This document shows, one piece after another, positions 29,057 through 38,164 of a stretch of 64,000 bases of DNA. Both the position numbers and the translations under genes were made by a program. Source of the stretch: Pseudomonadota bacterium (GTDB taxonomy: Bacteria > Desulfobacterota > Desulfarculia > Desulfarculales > Desulfarculaceae); assembly GCA_018902755.1 (NCBI GenBank), contig JAHIQI010000070.1:51974-115973 (forward strand), given 5' to 3'. Under the pieces are notes generated by a model. It did not search any database. It saw only the letters and a list, made by a program, of their open reading frames with translations, and was not told the origin of the DNA. Within the stretch, counting starts at the first letter, position 1. The number at the start of each line of letters is the position of its first letter.

Positions 29057-30364
29057 CTACTTGCCGGTCATTTCGGGCAACCAAAGCGCCAAGTCCGGCC
29101 AGAAGATGATGATTAACAAACAAATGGCCTGAAGTACAACAAAGGGTACGATGGACCGGTACAGGTCGACCATGTGGATACCCGGAGGCACGACCCCCTT
29201 CATGATGAACAGGTTGAAACCAAAGGGCGGGGTTATGTAGGCCATCTCCATGTTGATGGTGAACAGGATGCCGAACCACACCGGGTCGAATCCCAGCTCC
29301 TTGACGATGGGGACGAAAATGGGGGTGGTGAGCATGATGATCCCCGCCGGGTCCAGGACCATCCCCAGCAGGAAGAAGGTGAGCTGCATGCCGGCCAACA
29401 CCCACCAGCGCCCCATGTCCAGGTAGTCGATGCCCTGCTTGACCATGTCCGGCACCCCGGCATAGGCCAGGACGTGGGTAAAAGCCACCGCCCCGATCAT
29501 GATCCACAGCACCATGGCGTTTAGCGACACCGTGGAGATCAAGGCGTCCTTGATGTTCTTCACCGTGGCCCGCTTCTGGATCATGGCGCAGATCAGAGAG
29601 CCCAGGGCCCCGATGCCCGCCGCCTCGGTGGGCGTGGCCGCGCCGGTGTATATGGAGCCCAGCACCAGGATGATCAGCGCGGCGGGCAACACCACGCCTT
29701 TGCAGGCCACCAGCTTTTCGCGCATGGAATATTTGTCGGTGACAGGCGGCCCCAGCTCTGGCTTGAGAAAACAACGGACCAGGATGTAAATGCAGAATAT
29801 CACCGCCATCAGGATGCCGGGAATGATGCCGCCCATGAACAGCTTGCCGATGGACACCTCGGCCATGGAGCCGTAGATGATCATGATGATGCTGGGAGGA
29901 ATCAAGATTCCCAAGGCGCCGCCGGCGGAGATGCAGCCGGTGGCGATGTCCTTGCTGTAGCCCCGCTTGAGCATGGACGGCAGGGCTATGAGGCCCATGC
30001 TGATGGTGGCCACCGAGCTGATTCCGGCCATGGCCGCGAAGATGGCGCAGATGACCACCGTGCCCGCGGCCAAACCGCCCGGCACCGCGCCCATCCACTT
30101 GTAGACGATATCGTAGAGCTCGTCGGCGAGGCCGGTGTTCTTTAGTACGTTGGACATGAATATGAACAAGGGGACGGCCAGAAGGATGAAGCTGGTGCTG
30201 TCGGCATAGGCCGTATTGGCCAGCATGTACAGCCCCTTGAAGCCCCACAGATAGAGCACTCCCGCCACCGCCCCGCCGCCCAGGGCGAACCCCACCGGAA
30301 GCCCCGCCAACAAAAGCACGCCCAAGGCCAGGGTGATTATGATTACGACCAATGCAGCTTCCAT
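29057..30364 (-). CDS. TRAP transporter large permease (DctM family)
   Basis: A 435-residue protein with about 12 hydrophobic segments. Family marks are AVPLFIFMSNVLKNTGLADELYD, GISSVATISMG and GALGILIPPSIIMIIYGSMAEVSIG. It carries organic acids across the inner membrane using a sodium or proton gradient. It follows the small permease by 14 bases. Confidence 0.95.
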   Translation of the reverse strand: MEAALVVIIITLALGVLLLAGLPVGFALGGGAVAGVLYLWGFKGLYMLANTAYADSTSFILLAVPLFIFMSNVLKNTGLADELYDIVYKWMGAVPGGLAAGTVVICAIFAAMAGISSVATISMGLIALPSMLKRGYSKDIATGCISAGGALGILIPPSIIMIIYGSMAEVSIGKLFMGGIIPGILMAVIFCIYILVRCFLKPELGPPVTDKYSMREKLVACKGVVLPAALIILVLGSIYTGAATPTEAAGIGALGSLICAMIQKRATVKNIKDALISTVSLNAMVLWIMIGAVAFTHVLAYAGVPDMVKQGIDYLDMGRWWVLAGMQLTFFLLGMVLDPAGIIMLTTPIFVPIVKELGFDPVWFGILFTINMEMAYITPPFGFNLFIMKGVVPPGIHMVDLYRSIVPFVVLQAICLLIIIFWPDLALWLPEMTGK

Positions 30365-30378
30365 GTTCTTAACCCGTC

Positions 30379-30930
30379 CTAAAAATGAGAGTCTAAAAAG
30401 TTAAATTTTTCTTCGTTCATGATCAGGTTAAGTACGTTGCGGGCCAGCCTGGCCATCACTTGCAGCAGGAGCAACACCGCACCGATGGGGATGAGCGACA
30501 AGCTGTAGAACATGGGGACTTCCATAAAGGTCATGGACTTTTCATCACCCACGTAGGCGTCGATGGTCAGCTCACCGCCCTTCCAGATAAGGACCAAAAG
30601 GAAGGCGACAGCCACCCACCAGGTGATCAAATCCACCACCGCGCGCTTTTTGAAATTGAAACTTCTGTAGATGATGTCCACTCTGATGTGTTTGTCCATC
30701 ATGAGCGTGTAGCCGCCGCCCAACATGGTCGCAAAGCAAAGGCCGTATTGGCACAGTTCCCCCGACCATATGGTGGGGGCGTTGAAAACGTAGCGGCTTA
30801 CCACCTCGTAGGACATCATCAGAACCACCACCCCGATGACGTAGCTGCTCAGTTTTCCAGCCCACAAATTGACTGAATCGATAAAAGCGCACAGGGCGGT
30901 TATCTTTTGGTACTTTTCGGTTGCCACCAT
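30379..30930 (-). CDS. TRAP transporter small permease (DctQ family)
   Basis: A 183-residue protein with four hydrophobic segments, including SYVIGVVVLMMSYEVVSRYV and the DctQ motif GELCQYGLCFATMLGGGYTL, where the membrane-proximal acidic residue is typical. It partners the large permease. Confidence 0.93.
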   Translation of the reverse strand: MVATEKYQKITALCAFIDSVNLWAGKLSSYVIGVVVLMMSYEVVSRYVFNAPTIWSGELCQYGLCFATMLGGGYTLMMDKHIRVDIIYRSFNFKKRAVVDLITWWVAVAFLLVLIWKGGELTIDAYVGDEKSMTFMEVPMFYSLSLIPIGAVLLLLQVMARLARNVLNLIMNEEKFNFLDSHF

Positions 30931-30948
30931 CCACCTTGCTTTCTAAAG

Positions 30949-30975
30949 GGCGGGAGGAGACCGGCTCCTCCCGCC
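30949..30975 (-). terminator. Intra-operon hairpin between TRAP binding protein and permeases
   Basis: An 11-base perfect stem, GGCGGGAGGAG (30949-30959) with CTCCTCCCGCC (30965-30975), and a 5-base loop lies directly after the binding-protein stop. Only a weak T-rich tail follows on the minus strand, so partial termination or 3'-end protection is likely. That would make more binding protein than permease. Confidence 0.65.
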
Positions 30976-30986
30976 GCTACACTGGC

Positions 30987-32004
30987 CTATTTGGCCTTCT
31001 TGCTGTCCAGGAACTTCTCGATCAAAGCCACGGCCTTCTGCAGTTCCGGAGACTGGGTGGCGGTTTTCTTCCAGTCCGCGCGCGCAATGGTCCGCAGCTT
31101 GGCCTGGTCGGCCTCGTTCAACTCCATGATCTTGATGTTCTTCTTCTTGGCGGTGATCATGGCGTCGTTGTTCCACTTTTCAGACCACAGGGCAGACAAC
31201 AGGCAAACCTCCTGGCAGGCCCGCTCCAGCGCCTGCTGCACCTGGGGGCTCAGCGACTTCCACAGCTTCTGGTTCATATACAGGTCGACCATGTTGGGAG
31301 TGTGGATGCCAGGCAGGGTAACGCAGGTGGTGACCTCGAAGAACTTGTAGGTGTTGAGGATGTAGTAGGGGTAGATGACTCCGTCGATGGTGCCCCGCTT
31401 CATGGCGGCGTACATCTCCGTGCCGGGCATGGCCACCGGGGAGGCGCCCAATTCCCTGACCAGGGAGGCGTCCACGCTCATGGCCCGGATCTTCTTGCCC
31501 TTGAAGCTGTCCAGACCGGTTACCTCGAAGTTGGTCATGAAGCCCATGGACCCGCTGAAGGTTGTGCCCAGTAGCCACACGCCCTTGGCGGAGTTGGCCT
31601 CGCGCAACAGCTCCATGTAGCCGAAGTTGTAGAACAGGTCGTAGGCGTCTTCCGGGGAGGCCCAGGTGAGAGGCAGAAACTCGCTCTTGGCCGCCGGCAC
31701 GATGCCGCCGTAGTAGATGGATGCCGCGTACAGGGCGTCCACCATGCCCTTGCTCACCGCGGTGTAGGCTTCTTTCACCTTCACCAACTGGTTGGGCCAG
31801 AAATGGTTTTATCTCCACCTCGCCCTTGGTGTACTTGTCCACCTTTTTGGCGAAGGTCTTGACCATCATGCCGCCGTTGCTGGTCTCGGGGTATACGCAC
31901 TGCAACCTGATGACCGTTTTGGCCTCTGCGCTTGCGCCCAAAAGCGCCAAACCAAAGCAAACCAGGGCCACGCTGCTAATAATTTTCCCCAAAATTGATT
32001 TCAT
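30987..32004 (-). pseudogene. TRAP substrate-binding protein (DctP family), frameshifted
   Basis: The start at 32004 has GGAGGGGAG upstream and encodes a signal peptide (MKSILGKIISSVALVCFGLA). The frame reads correctly to TKGEVEIKPF and then shifts. The rest (VKVKEAYTAVSKGMVDALYA to the end) lies in another frame down to 30987. Alignment with the next paralogue, where the spacing from GGGCCAG to CGCCC is 19 bases, shows one extra base here, within 31801-31810 (AAATGGTTTT). Either a recent inactivation or a homopolymer sequencing error would explain it. The downstream domain is otherwise well conserved (KKIRAMSVDASLVRELGASP), which favours a recent or artefactual event. Confidence 0.85.
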
Positions 32005-32216
32005 GGAAATTCGCTCCCCTCCTACCAAATGCATAAAATTGATCTAGCTGTAATTTTCAGGCTGAAAGTTCATGGCTTTTAAAAAGCCCTCCTGGGTTGA
32101 GGCCTAACCTGGATTTGATGACCGCCGGTGATCCGCAAGCCCCTAATTTCTCAAGAGCTCCATTTGCCGCGGCCGCGCCGGGATTAAGTTTCTCCCCCCA
32201 GCCGGCCCAAAGCGGC

Positions 32217-33233
32217 CTACTTGACCTTTGCGCCGTCCAGGTATTTCTCCATGAGGGCCACCGCCTCCTTGAGCTCCGGCGATTTTTCCGCGGCCCTCTT
32301 CCAGTCCTTGCGCGCCATGGCCCGCAATTTCGCCTGGTCCGCCGCGCTGAGCGTGAAAATCTTGATGTTGTGCTTCTTGGCCGTATCCATGCCCAACTTG
32401 TCGTAGGCCGCGGATGCCAGGACCGACTGATAACAGGTGTCCTTGCAGGCCTTGTCCAGGGCCTTTTGATTCTCCGGGGACAGGGACTTCCACAGCTTTT
32501 GGTTGAAGTACACGTCCACCGGGGCAGGCGTGTGGATGCCGGGCAGGACTACGCAGGTGGTGACTTCATAGAAGTTGTAGGTATCCAGGGCCTGGTAGGG
32601 ATAAATGATGCCGTCGATGGTTCCGCGCTGCATGGCGGCGTACATCTCCGTGCCCGCCATGGCCACCGGCGAAGCGCCCAACTCCTTAACCAAGGCGGCG
32701 TCCACGCTCATGGCCCGAATCTTTTTGCCCTTCAGGCTATCCAGACCCGTAACCTCAAAGTTGGTCATGAAACCAAAGGAGCCGGTATAGACGGGGCCCA
32801 GGTAGCGCACGCCTTTTTTGGCATTGGCCTTGCGCAGCAGCTCAACGTAGCCGCCCTTGTAGTAGAGATCGAAGGCTACTTCCGGGGATGGCCAGGTCAT
32901 GGGCATGAACTCGCTTTTGACCGCCGGGACGATGCCCCCGAAGTACAGGGAAGCTGCATAAACCGCGTCCACCATGCCCTTGGACACTGCGGTGTAGGCC
33001 TCTTTCACCTTCACCAACTGGTTGGGCCAGAACACCTTTACTTCGACTTCGCCCTTGGTGTATTCGGCCGCCTTTTCCGCGAAGAGCTTGGCCATCTTGC
33101 CCGCGTTGCCCGTCTCCGGGTAAACGCACTGCATCCTGACGACGGTTTTGGCCTCGGCGCTTATGCCCAAAAGTGCCAGGCCCAGGCAGAGCAACGCGGC
33201 CGTGGCCGTGATCTTCAGTAGCTTGATCCTCAT
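32217..33233 (-). CDS. TRAP substrate-binding protein (DctP family), copy 2
   Basis: 338 residues from the ATG at 33233 (AAGGAGA 8 bases upstream). A signal peptide is seen (MRIKLLKITATAALLCLGLA). DctP/TAXI-like marks include NQLVKVKEAYTAVSKGMVDA and the ligand-binding Arg region KKIRAMSVDAALVKELGASP. It is the closest relative of the frameshifted copy downstream, so the two arose by tandem duplication. It would deliver an organic acid to the DctQ-DctM permease. Confidence 0.93.
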   Translation of the reverse strand: MRIKLLKITATAALLCLGLALLGISAEAKTVVRMQCVYPETGNAGKMAKLFAEKAAEYTKGEVEVKVFWPNQLVKVKEAYTAVSKGMVDAVYAASLYFGGIVPAVKSEFMPMTWPSPEVAFDLYYKGGYVELLRKANAKKGVRYLGPVYTGSFGFMTNFEVTGLDSLKGKKIRAMSVDAALVKELGASPVAMAGTEMYAAMQRGTIDGIIYPYQALDTYNFYEVTTCVVLPGIHTPAPVDVYFNQKLWKSLSPENQKALDKACKDTCYQSVLASAAYDKLGMDTAKKHNIKIFTLSAADQAKLRAMARKDWKRAAEKSPELKEAVALMEKYLDGAKVK

Positions 33234-33393
33234 AGAAAAATCTCCTTTCCAAATCCATCCAGCAAAATTTGAACGAGCTGTAAGCTTCATGTTGGCCATC
33301 TATCGTTTCTAGATAATCCCGCAATTCGCGTCCGCGGCCCTGCTTTGCCCAAGCCGTGTTGTAGGCGTCTCCCTGCCCGCGCCCATTGTGCGT

Positions 33394-33425
33394 GGAGGCG
33401 GGAGAGAAAAGCCCCTCCCGCCTCC
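33394..33425 (-). terminator. Hairpin after TRAP binding-protein copy 3
   Basis: GGAGGCGGGAG (33394-33404) pairs perfectly with CTCCCGCCTCC (33415-33425) over a 10-base loop, just after the copy 3 stop. It has the same design as the hairpin at 30949, without a strong T tail. Confidence 0.6.
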
Positions 33426-33434
33426 AAGGTCGAA

Positions 33435-34457
33435 TCACTTGCCTTTTTTGCTTTGCAAATACTTTTCCATCAGAGCCACCGCACCCGCCAACTCGGGCGA
33501 TTGCTTGGCGGTCTGCTTCCAGTTCTTCTGGTTGAGCGCGCGAAGCTTTGCGCGGTCGGCCTTGCTAAGCTCCACGATTTTGATGTTGTGCTTTTTGGCC
33601 AACTCAAAGGCGTCGTTGTCCCACTTGTCGGACCACTTGGCGCTCTGCAGGGCAGTGTCCTCGCACGCCTTGGCCACGGCCTTTTGCATCTCGGGCGACA
33701 GCGATTTCCACATCTTCAAGTTGATGGTGATGTCGGTGATGGCCGGGGTGTGGATGCCGGGCTTGACCACGGTGGTGGCCACCTCGGTGAACTTGTAGGT
33801 GGAAAGGGCGAAGTAGGGATAGAGCACGCCGTCGATGGTGCCTCGCTGCATGGCCGCGTACATGTCCGTGGTGGGCATGGCCACCGGCGAGGCGCCCAGG
33901 TCCCTCACCAAGGGCGCGTCCGCGCTCATGGCGCGAATCTTCTTGCCCTTGAAGCTCTCCAGGCCGGTGACCTCGAAGTTGGTCAGGAAGCCCATGGAGG
34001 CCGCGAAGTTGACCCCCAGCAGGTAGACGTCCTTTTTCTCGTTGGCCTTGCGAAGGTATTCCAGCAGGCCCTGCTTATAGAAAAGTTCGTAGGCGTCGTG
34101 GGGGCTGTCCCAGCCCATGGCCAGCCATTCGGCCTTCATGGCCGGCACGATGCCACCGTAGTACAGCGACACCGAGTAGAGCGCGTCCACCATGCCCTTG
34201 GAAACCGCGGTGTAGGCCTCCTTGGCCTTCACCAACTGGTTGGGCCAGTAGATTTTCACCTTCACCGCGCCCTTGGTGTAATCCTCCACCCGCTTGGCGA
34301 AATCCTTGACCATCACCCCGCCCTTGGCGACCTCGGGGTACACGCTCTGGATACGGATAACCTTGGCGGCAAAGGCGCTGCCCGCACACAAGGCCATGGC
34401 CAGGCCGAGCAGAAGCGCCGTGATGCATGCCCGTTTCAACTTGCTGCTAATTTGCAC
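33435..34457 (-). CDS. TRAP substrate-binding protein (DctP family), copy 3
   Basis: 340 residues with a signal peptide (LKRACITALLLGLAMALCAG, cleavage after AFA). It has the same conserved core as copies 1 and 2 (NQLVKAKEAYTAVSKGMVDA; KKIRAMSADAPLVRDLGASP) but is more divergent than they are from each other. It is the promoter-proximal binding protein and follows the thiolase gene by 41 bases. Confidence 0.93.
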   Translation of the reverse strand: MQISSKLKRACITALLLGLAMALCAGSAFAAKVIRIQSVYPEVAKGGVMVKDFAKRVEDYTKGAVKVKIYWPNQLVKAKEAYTAVSKGMVDALYSVSLYYGGIVPAMKAEWLAMGWDSPHDAYELFYKQGLLEYLRKANEKKDVYLLGVNFAASMGFLTNFEVTGLESFKGKKIRAMSADAPLVRDLGASPVAMPTTDMYAAMQRGTIDGVLYPYFALSTYKFTEVATTVVKPGIHTPAITDITINLKMWKSLSPEMQKAVAKACEDTALQSAKWSDKWDNDAFELAKKHNIKIVELSKADRAKLRALNQKNWKQTAKQSPELAGAVALMEKYLQSKKGK

Positions 34458-34498
34458 CGTCTATCTCCTTGTTTTTTCTCAGGCCCAAACCGGGATGC

Positions 34499-35704
34499 CT
34501 AGTCCAGGCCCACGATGGATATGGCCGCCACGTTCTGATGGGGCATGCCGCCCAGGTTGTGGGTCAACCCCAGGCGGGCGTTTTTCACTTTGCGATCTTC
34601 GGGCACGCGCTCCAGGAGCTGCTCGTACATGGCGTAGACCATGCGCAGGCCCGAGGCCCCGATGGGGTGCCCGAAACACTTCAGGCCGCCGTCCACCTGG
34701 CAGGGCAGGTCCCCGTCCAGGTCGTAAAAACCGTTCATGATGTCCTCGTAGGAGCCGCCCTTGGGAGAGATGTGAAGGTCCTCCATGGTCACCATCTCGG
34801 TGATGGAGAAGCAGTCGTGCACCTCGCACATGCTCAGCTCCTGGCGCGGGTCCTTGATGCCCGCCTCCTGGTAGGCCCGGGTTGCGGCCACGCGGGTCGT
34901 GGTGAAATGGGCCCCGTCCCAGGTGTTGCCCATGGCCTCTTCGCCGGAGCTGGCCGACACCGACAGGGCCTTGACCTTGACGATGTTCTGGTTGGGCTTG
35001 AGCGCCCGGGCGATCTCCGGGGTGGTCACGATGGCCGCCGCCGAGCCGTCGCTCACTCCGCAGCAGTCGTAGAGCCCCAGGGGATAGGCCACCATGGGCG
35101 CGGCCTTGATCACCTCCGCGCTGACCGCCTTGCGCAGGTGGGCCTTGGGGTTCAGGGCCCCGTTGGCGTGACTCTTCACCGATACGTGGGTGATGGCGTC
35201 CTTGATCTTGTCCATGGGCAGGCCCCACTTGGCGCTGTAGGCCGTGGCCAGCTGAGCGAACATGCCCGGCGCGGACATGTTGGCCTGGGTCATATGGGCC
35301 TTGATTCCCCGGGCCGCCCCGCCGGGCAGGCCGCCGTAGCCGGTGTCCTTGAGCTTTTCCACGCCCAGGGCCAGCACGATGTCGTAGACCCCGGCGGCCA
35401 CGGAGTAGCAGGCCGCGCGCAGGGCCTCGGTGGCGGTGGCGCAGTAGTTCTCCACCCTGGTCACCGGGATGTAAGGCAGCTTGAGGGCCACGGATAGGGG
35501 CACCGCCGACTTGCCCACGTTGACCTCGTCGAAGTTGGTTCCCACGTAGGCTGCCTGGATCTCGTTCTTGTCGATACCCGCGTCGGCCAGGCACTCGGTG
35601 AAGGATTCCACGGCCAGGTCCTCGGAAAAGGACTCCCAGCGCTCCCCGAAACGGGTGCAGCCCATGCCCAGAATCGCCACTTTATCCTTGATGCCCGTGG
35701 CCAT
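34499..35704 (-). CDS. Thiolase-family protein, SCP-x/lipid-transfer type
   Basis: A 401-residue thiolase-fold enzyme. The nucleophile is C88 in RVENYCATATEALRAA. SCP-x-type motifs are SMCEVHDCFSITEM, CFGHPIGASGLRMVYAM and THNLGG. It should cleave 3-oxoacyl-CoA with CoA; related Ltp2-type proteins instead do retro-aldol cleavage but lack the Cys, which is present here. It abuts the HMGCS-like/DUF35 gene (stop and start adjoin), matching known thiolase-DUF35 partnerships. Confidence 0.92.
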   Translation of the reverse strand: MATGIKDKVAILGMGCTRFGERWESFSEDLAVESFTECLADAGIDKNEIQAAYVGTNFDEVNVGKSAVPLSVALKLPYIPVTRVENYCATATEALRAACYSVAAGVYDIVLALGVEKLKDTGYGGLPGGAARGIKAHMTQANMSAPGMFAQLATAYSAKWGLPMDKIKDAITHVSVKSHANGALNPKAHLRKAVSAEVIKAAPMVAYPLGLYDCCGVSDGSAAAIVTTPEIARALKPNQNIVKVKALSVSASSGEEAMGNTWDGAHFTTTRVAATRAYQEAGIKDPRQELSMCEVHDCFSITEMVTMEDLHISPKGGSYEDIMNGFYDLDGDLPCQVDGGLKCFGHPIGASGLRMVYAMYEQLLERVPEDRKVKNARLGLTHNLGGMPHQNVAAISIVGLD

Positions 35705-37162
35705 TTATCTGCCCTCCACGACCGGCACCGCTTTCCAGAAGTAGCCGGAGATGTCTCTTTTCTGATCAAAGTATTTGCGGCGGAAGCTCATGGACACGGT
35801 CATGCCGGTCTTGACCTCTTCCAGATTGCAGTCGGTCAAGTCGAACATCATCTTGCCGCCGCCGGAGAACTCGACCTGGCCGGAGATGGCCGGCGGGTTG
35901 AGGCTGGCCGCCAGCATGTCGCCAGTGAAGCTGGCGATGGTGCCCAGCTTGTCGGAGAACAGGTAGTCCTCGCCCTTGTCCACCGCACCGCACTGGGGAT
36001 TCACGCAGATGCGCTGGGCGGGAAGCTGGGCGGTGCAGCACTCGGTGCAGCGGGAGCCGCACAAGCCCAGGACCAACTTGTGGGAGCGCCAGACGGCCGA
36101 CCACCTGGTCCACAGGTCCTCCTCGGAGCGCATGCCCACCTCCACCGGCATGATGTCGCGCCACACCAGATACTTGGTGTAGTTGTCCAAGAGCATCTTC
36201 TCGCTCAGGCACTGGGCCACCCCCTTTTGGGTGGGGCGTCCCTGGATCTTTTCGGTGGCCTCGAAATACAGGGCGTCGCAGCCGCTTCCGAAGCTAACCA
36301 CCATGATCTTGTCACCGGGCTGGGCCCGGTCCAGGGCGTCGGCCAGCATCAACAGCGATTGGGCCGCGCCGCAGTGACCCACCTGCGCCTGTAGGTTGTC
36401 CTGCTCGCTGCCCTCGGGAACCCCCAACACCTTGTTGAGCTTCTTGCGGGCCGCCGGGTAGTGGCAGTCGTAGACCACCTGGCTGAACTGCTCCATCTTC
36501 AGGCCGTATTTGTTCAGCAGCCCGCCTACCACCTCGGGCACGAACTCCTCGAAACCCAGGTCGCGAATCCAGCGGTCTTCCCACTGGCGGTCGTATTTGG
36601 AAAACTGGCCCCGGTAGTGGTCTGCGAAATCGTGTGTGATGGAATAGGATCCCTTGAATTCGGCGATGACGTTTTCATCGCCCACCACGAAGGCGGCCGC
36701 CGCGTCGCCGAAGATCATCTCCTGGGGAGAGCCCGGCTTGCCCAGCCTGGTGTCGCTGGCGGTGACCATCACCTTGGCCAAGCTCCCGGCCGCCAAGGCC
36801 TCCATGGCGCTGAGCATGGCCGTGGTCCCGGCCTTGAGCCCGCCGGAGAAATCCGCCGTGCGCACCTCGCCGTCCAGGGCCAGGGCTCCGGCCACGATGC
36901 CGGCGTTGAGCCGCTCTTTATAGGGCATGGTGGTGGAAGCGAAATACACGCCCCCCAACTGGGAGCGCCCGATGCCGCACAGTGCGTTGAGGGCCGCGGC
37001 CACGGCCATGGTCACGCTGTCCTCGTCGAAGTTGGCCACCGCCTTTTCGCCTTTGGCCAAGGCTACGGTGCCGGGGTTCATCCAGCCGATGGCCTGGAAG
37101 ATGGTCTTCCTGTCCAGGCGATAGCGCGGAACATAGGCGCCGTATGAGCAAATGCCGATCAT
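35705..37162 (-). CDS. HMG-CoA-synthase-like protein fused to a DUF35 Zn-ribbon/OB domain
   Basis: 485 residues. Residues 1-345 have the thiolase fold of archaeal-type HMG-CoA synthase (GAYVPRYRLD; GFGSG-like VVSFGSGCDALYFE). Residues about 345-485 are a DUF35 module with a zinc ribbon C372-x2-C375-x10-C386-x4-C391 and an OB fold. The catalytic Cys of HMG-CoA synthases (in ACKAGT-type motifs) aligns with L109 in FSGGLKAGT; H234 in DCHYPAARK is kept. The N-domain is therefore probably not a normal synthase. In archaea thiolase, HMGCS and DUF35 form one complex, and in BbsAB a DUF35-type protein supports a thiolase. Here two of those parts are fused and the thiolase is the next gene. Confidence 0.88.
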   Translation of the reverse strand: MIGICSYGAYVPRYRLDRKTIFQAIGWMNPGTVALAKGEKAVANFDEDSVTMAVAAALNALCGIGRSQLGGVYFASTTMPYKERLNAGIVAGALALDGEVRTADFSGGLKAGTTAMLSAMEALAAGSLAKVMVTASDTRLGKPGSPQEMIFGDAAAAFVVGDENVIAEFKGSYSITHDFADHYRGQFSKYDRQWEDRWIRDLGFEEFVPEVVGGLLNKYGLKMEQFSQVVYDCHYPAARKKLNKVLGVPEGSEQDNLQAQVGHCGAAQSLLMLADALDRAQPGDKIMVVSFGSGCDALYFEATEKIQGRPTQKGVAQCLSEKMLLDNYTKYLVWRDIMPVEVGMRSEEDLWTRWSAVWRSHKLVLGLCGSRCTECCTAQLPAQRICVNPQCGAVDKGEDYLFSDKLGTIASFTGDMLAASLNPPAISGQVEFSGGGKMMFDLTDCNLEEVKTGMTVSMSFRRKYFDQKRDISGYFWKAVPVVEGR

Positions 37163-37195
37163 TCTTTTATTCCTTGTGCTGCTTAATTTTGGGCA

Positions 37196-38164
37196 TCAAT
37201 GGTTATCGATTATCTCAGTGAGCAAGGGAACAAATTCCAGCAAGTCGTCCACCACCCCCACGTCGGCCACTTGGAAGATGGGGGCCTTGGGATTCTTGTT
37301 CACGGCCACGATGAAGGGATTGCCCTTCAGGCCGCCCAAGTGCTGGAAGGAGCCGCTGATGCCCAGGGCCAGGTAGACCTTGGGCTTGACCGTCTTGCCG
37401 GAGGTGCCAACCTGGCGGGGTTTTTCCAGCCACTTGGCGTCCACGATGGGCCGCGAGCAGGACACCACCCCGCCCAGGGCCTTGGCCAGGTCCTCGGCGA
37501 TCTCGATGTTGTCCTCGTCCTCGATCCCCCGGCCCACCGACACCAGGATCTCCTCCTTGGTGATGTCCACGTCCCCGGCCTCGGCCCCTACGATCTTGAT
37601 GAAGCGCCGGCCGCAGCTCAGGTCGCCTATGTCCGGGGACTTGTCCCGCACCTCGCCTACGGCCGTTTCTTCCGAGGCTGGGAAGGCCCCGGAGCGGATG
37701 CTAAGGACCGCGCCTCCGGAGATGTCGCAACTCAGGTGGGTGCTCACCTGGCCGCCGTACTCCTCGCGCACCAGCTTGAGCACGCCATCCTGCGGGGGGT
37801 CCATGGCCACCACGTCGGAAACGAAGGGCGAGTCCAGCTTTATGGAAAGCCCCGGCCCCAGGTCCATGCCCAAGGTGTCGTGGGCCAACAAGAGCACCGC
37901 CCCGGAGGGCAGCACGCCGGTCACGCACTTGCGAATCGCCTCGGCGTTGGGATAGGCCAGCGCCTCGTTGGACAGCTTCCACACCTCGAGGCAGCGCCCC
38001 GCCATATCCCGGCAGACCTGGTCCAGTCCCGCGCCATGGCCGGCGGCCACGGCGATGACCGGCCCGTTCGGCGACAGCACGCGCGCCGCGCTCAATAGTT
38101 CTAAGGCCGGATCGGCGGCTTGGCCGCCACGGTGGGCCACATATACGAAAACTTGCGGGGCCAT
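37196..38164 (-). CDS. etfA: Electron transfer flavoprotein alpha subunit
   Basis: A 322-residue subunit carrying the FAD site. The C-terminal domain has VSVGRGIEDEDNIEIAEDLA, then KPKVYLALGISGSFQHLGGLKG and FIVAVNKNPKAPIFQVADVG, the FAD-binding stretches of EtfA. It takes electrons from the two acyl-CoA dehydrogenases. The start overlaps the EtfB stop by one base. Confidence 0.95.
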   Translation of the reverse strand: MAPQVFVYVAHRGGQAADPALELLSAARVLSPNGPVIAVAAGHGAGLDQVCRDMAGRCLEVWKLSNEALAYPNAEAIRKCVTGVLPSGAVLLLAHDTLGMDLGPGLSIKLDSPFVSDVVAMDPPQDGVLKLVREEYGGQVSTHLSCDISGGAVLSIRSGAFPASEETAVGEVRDKSPDIGDLSCGRRFIKIVGAEAGDVDITKEEILVSVGRGIEDEDNIEIAEDLAKALGGVVSCSRPIVDAKWLEKPRQVGTSGKTVKPKVYLALGISGSFQHLGGLKGNPFIVAVNKNPKAPIFQVADVGVVDDLLEFVPLLTEIIDNH

